From a virus, in IMG/VR virus record IMGVR_UViG_3300005253_000382, positions 1 through 55,920 of that record: a DNA stretch of 55,920 nucleotides. The stretch is one strand, 5' to 3'. Positions 53,471 to 55,920 of the stretch are shown here, piece after piece. The position numbers and the translations under genes were made by a program. The notes under the pieces are model-generated. The model saw only the letters and a program-made list of their open reading frames with translations. It searched no databases and was not told the DNA's origin. The number at the start of each line of letters is the position of its first letter. The first letter of the stretch is position 1.

Positions 53471-54516
53471 GGGAAGCTAACGCACATACTATCGCTCTCA
53501 ATTGCAGTGACCTGTTTATTGTATTCACTCCACGTACACCTGGCACACTCTACAGCAGGGTCAATATCTTTAAGCAATGCCCTGTGTTCATTGGAACCCC
53601 ACTCTTTAATCTCAAACCTTTCCTCCATCCTGTGGTCAACACAAACGTACATCTTCTTATCACTGCATATCTGCACTACTAAAGGTGAAGCCAGGCATTT
53701 ATTGAAGTCATGCTTAACGTGAAACTCATTATCATATTTATGCGTTACCGTGTGTACATGGAAATCCTCCCCTTCCAACTCATGCAATTGACTAAACACA
53801 TAATGCACCTTCTCCATATCCAGTTCAGCCCTTTCCCCGGTAAAGTCTTTTCTCTCTAAATCTACAGGTCGAACATGAAAGTCCTGAACACCTAATTCTT
53901 TAGCAACCTTACCGGTATAAAGTAACGTGTCTATAGTCTCAGGCAGAACCAATGCCTTAATGCAAATATCAGTTCTCTGTCTATGGAGTGCCAACCACTT
54001 TATATTATCTAACACCTTCAAGCAGTCATCACTACCCCTTACCTTCCTGTAGACCTCAGGGTCCGCACTGTCCAATGAAATCCCGACCCACCTGCAAAGC
54101 TGTAACTCATTACGTACATCCGAATCCATGAGTACCCCATTGGTAATTATCGAACACTCCATTCCGAGATTAACACCATAAGCAGTCATCCCTTTTATGT
54201 TCTCATTCAAGAGAGCTTCACCACCACCACCCCAGCAGAAGGCTTTAACCCCCCATTCAGAAAGATAATTAAGAGTGTCTTTAATGTATTCTCCATCCCA
54301 CTTAAACTTAGCCGGTAAATATCGCTGAGAATTACAGTAATAACAATTCTGATTACAAGCGCTTATAGGGTCAAGGGAAGCCTCAATCGGTGCAGGAAGT
54401 TCCCCACCATCAAGCCATGCCACTATCTTTTTGTAATGCTCGTAGTACGTTAATCCTTTGTACGAGTTAAAACTTGAGTATTTATTAGCGTCAGACCACT
54501 CTTTTATCTTTTCCAT
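53467..54516 (-). CDS. radical SAM/SPASM-like protein
   Basis: 349 residues. CNQNCYYC (C54, C58, C61) is the [4Fe-4S] site. WGGGGEALLNENI is the GGE motif and ISLDSADPEVYRKVRG the SAM-ribose strand. C-terminal cysteines (C268, C278, C287, then CARC) form a SPASM-like auxiliary cluster region. Such enzymes modify peptides, sugars or sugar nucleotides (for example epimerisation or dehydrogenation). First enzyme of the cassette. Overlaps upstream and downstream genes by 1 and 4 bases. Confidence 0.85.
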   Translation of the reverse strand: MEKIKEWSDANKYSSFNSYKGLTYYEHYKKIVAWLDGGELPAPIEASLDPISACNQNCYYCNSQRYLPAKFKWDGEYIKDTLNYLSEWGVKAFCWGGGGEALLNENIKGMTAYGVNLGMECSIITNGVLMDSDVRNELQLCRWVGISLDSADPEVYRKVRGSDDCLKVLDNIKWLALHRQRTDICIKALVLPETIDTLLYTGKVAKELGVQDFHVRPVDLERKDFTGERAELDMEKVHYVFSQLHELEGEDFHVHTVTHKYDNEFHVKHDFNKCLASPLVVQICSDKKMYVCVDHRMEERFEIKEWGSNEHRALLKDIDPAVECARCTWSEYNKQVTAIESDSMCVSFP

Positions 54517-54710
54517 TATTTTGTATACCTCTCAATGACTTCACAAGGTTTACCCTGATAGCATCTGTGGATATTACATGATGGTCTTATTCCATTAACA
54601 ATCTTAGTCTTAGAAACCTCTGCCTTCCTTTTGCCAAAGACTGACCTCGCCTCTGGTTCTGTATCAAAATCTTCGTTAGGTTTGCCATCCATCATTACTC
54701 TGTATTTCAT
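54516..54710 (-). CDS. small Cys-containing protein
   Basis: 64 residues, KYRVMMDGKPNEDFDTEPEA then a basic stretch and SCNIHRCYQGKPCEV with three cysteines. Sits between the LamG adhesin and the SPASM enzyme with a 4-base overlap upstream and a 1-base overlap downstream. It could be a peptide substrate or partner of the enzyme next door, by position only. Confidence 0.55.
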   Translation of the reverse strand: MKYRVMMDGKPNEDFDTEPEARSVFGKRKAEVSKTKIVNGIRPSCNIHRCYQGKPCEVIERYTK

Positions 54711-55495
54711 CTATACCCCCCCTTGGTAGCTAGGAAAATACCTCGGATTGTATTAGAAGGTAGAGGCTTATCGTAAATTATAACCTCTCCTATCTTTCCT
54801 CCGAACATGAGGACTGAGGTAGCTCTTCTTAAAGTTCCAACAGCAAAACTATCCCGCAAATCAGTATCAGCAAACCAATCTCCGTTGTTAGCACCTCCGA
54901 TAACAGTTAACGTTCCTTCATCTAAACCATCTATCAAGATTGAGTAGGCTGTGCCATTAGATACCAACGCCCCAAGATGCCAAGTATCGTCCCTAACATC
55001 TGTTACACCACGAAGTTCGTCATTGGTATCCGCATTTCGTTGCTGCACAACAAGTAATCCACTACTATTTATCTCTAAGAAAAGGTAATTAGCATTAGGC
55101 CCAGCCTCATCTGACGAACTAAAAAGACAACCAGATGTGCCCGATATGCAATTAAACCATACCAAGATTGTACCCGCAGAGTCACCGCTTCTAAAGTTAG
55201 CTACAGTGGTAAAGACCTCATCGTCAACGTCATCAAAACTTAACACCCGTTTCCCACTGTCTGAGATAGCCCAAGTAGCCCCGTCAATGGTACCGTGATT
55301 TTCAAATTTAGTTTTATCAAACCAAAAAAAGGGGTTTGGTTCGTGTAGGGGAGATACAAGATGTAGCACCTCGGCTTTAGCTAAATTGGTACTAGGGGAG
55401 TATAGGTCGTCAATAGCATAACTAGCCACGCCCTTACTAAAGTCACGGCTCACGCTGCCTATCTGGTTAGGTCTTATGATATGTGATTGTACCAT
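54707..55495 (-). CDS. LamG-type receptor-binding tail protein
   Basis: 262 residues. Residues ~50-250 form a LamG domain: FFWFDKTKFENHGTIDGATW, GTILVWFNCISG, YLFLEINSSGLLVVQQ, DDTWHLGALVSNGTAYSILI then DGLDEGTL and a GGKIGEVIIYDKPL end strand. N-terminal 50 residues anchor it to the virion, by analogy. Last binding protein before the sugar cassette on the same transcript. Confidence 0.8.
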   Translation of the reverse strand: MVQSHIIRPNQIGSVSRDFSKGVASYAIDDLYSPSTNLAKAEVLHLVSPLHEPNPFFWFDKTKFENHGTIDGATWAISDSGKRVLSFDDVDDEVFTTVANFRSGDSAGTILVWFNCISGTSGCLFSSSDEAGPNANYLFLEINSSGLLVVQQRNADTNDELRGVTDVRDDTWHLGALVSNGTAYSILIDGLDEGTLTVIGGANNGDWFADTDLRDSFAVGTLRRATSVLMFGGKIGEVIIYDKPLPSNTIRGIFLATKGGYR

Positions 55496-55504
55496 TCCTT
55501 CTCC

Positions 55505-55920
55505 TTACAACGATGTTATGAGGGCTGCCCTTGCGACTATAGGCTGTGTTCCAGAGCTATTGTTGTTATTGACAATCACTCTCACCCTCGTTACCGCTTC
55601 CAGGTCAGCAGAAACTACGAAATGTTCACCACCACCAAATATACCGGTATCCGAAGCATGGTCGAATCTGGTAGCATCCTGAACACTGAACGAGGCTGTG
55701 CCTGCTATGGCAGTCGCCCTAACCCACTCAATTGTCCCACTTGTAAAGCAGATAATATCACCCAAGACCATAGCAGTTCCACTGGTGATTTTGACCACTG
55801 ATGTACCGATAGCAACATCAGATGAAGCGGCTGCTGAAGCTGCCACCGCCGACCCCGCTACCAAGGAAGCAATAGGTCTCCACGTGTCATTGTCCGCAGA
55901 CTCTGCCGATACCTCTATCC
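55505..55920 (-). CDS. tail-fibre-like protein, C-terminal part (cut by window edge)
   Basis: Open to the right edge; 138 full codons including the stop at 55507-55505, with the frame entering two bases in from the edge. A TTG at 55864 could be read as a start, but the frame stays open above it (IEVSAESADNDTWRPIASL). Beta-rich domain with SGTAMVLGDIICFTSGTIEW and SVQDATRFDHASDTGIFGGG. Joined to position 1-241 the frame is continuous (codon TGG formed across the join) and yields 218 residues. Confidence 0.75.
   Translation of the reverse strand, partial: IEVSAESADNDTWRPIASLVAGSAVAASAAASSDVAIGTSVVKITSGTAMVLGDIICFTSGTIEWVRATAIAGTASFSVQDATRFDHASDTGIFGGGEHFVVSADLEAVTRVRVIVNNNNSSGTQPIVARAALITSL

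Noticed and set aside
1-55920. CRISPR array
   Set aside because: No regularly spaced identical repeats of CRISPR length; the only short arrays are the TTGTAT iterons and dispersed junction repeats.
1-55920. Temperate lifestyle
   Set aside because: No integrase, excisionase, classic CI-like repressor or attachment core was recognised; the small HTH protein and operators alone do not show lysogeny.

Overview
The window is a tailed double-stranded DNA bacteriophage genome. It has a large terminase subunit, portal, very large internal virion protein, scaffold, HK97-type major capsid protein, many tail and receptor-binding proteins, homing-type endonucleases and a dense set of small early genes. 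There are no ribosomal RNAs, no host housekeeping genes and no integrase. I see no tape-measure gene or tail sheath, which favours a short-tailed (podovirus-like) virion. The host is a bacterium with a normal AGGAGG ribosome-binding site and sigma70-like promoters; the sequence does not name it. The two ends of the window join in frame inside one tail-fibre-like gene (start codon at 241-239, stop at 55507-55505, 218 codons plus stop across the join), so this looks like a complete, circularly permuted genome of about 55.9 kb opened inside that gene.

Layout. Almost everything is on the minus strand. From 26.5 kb leftwards lies the packaging and head module: DUF5681-type candidate small terminase, tiny zinc-ribbon proteins, large terminase, portal, HNH endonuclease, Gln-rich protein, 1302-residue internal protein, small ORFs, a tRNA-like element and terminator, scaffold, and capsid. 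Fibre and adhesin genes follow, many as tandem paralogues, interleaved with three copies of an unrecognised ~130-residue family. This runs through the window start and continues at 55.9 kb with LamG-type adhesins. A tightly overlapping cassette at 49.9-54.5 kb encodes two radical SAM proteins, a GHMP sugar kinase, a cupin and a two-piece minimal thiamine-diphosphate enzyme. It sits between receptor-binding genes and a second block of tail proteins (42.9-49.8 kb). Small membrane and coiled-coil proteins end the block at 41.8 kb.

The early region occupies 29.5-41.5 kb on the minus strand. It starts at a TTGACA-N17-TATTTT promoter and a structured leader near 41.4 kb. It encodes YopX-like and HTH proteins, small zinc-finger proteins, a NinG/HNH-like nuclease, a RecA/RepA-type ATPase next to a helically phased TTGTAT iteron array (candidate origin), a metallophosphoesterase and a radical SAM protein. 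A plus-strand operon of small genes, including an ASCH protein, runs from 26.6 to 29.4 kb. It has a near-consensus promoter and an intrinsic terminator. Two lone nuclease genes (GIY-YIG and HNH) lie on the plus strand at 30.4 and 31.4 kb. A palindrome-rich regulatory region sits at 30.1-30.35 kb.

The less ordinary material is: the sugar, thiamine and radical-SAM cassette; a family of structured RNAs whose closing stem and U8/G9-like bases recall tRNAs but which are not good tRNAs; a likely ncRNA gene with its own promoter and terminator; a tail gene with no AUG, GUG or UUG start for over 110 codons; the iteron array; and short repeats shared by gene junctions of opposite operons. I found no endolysin or DNA polymerase.
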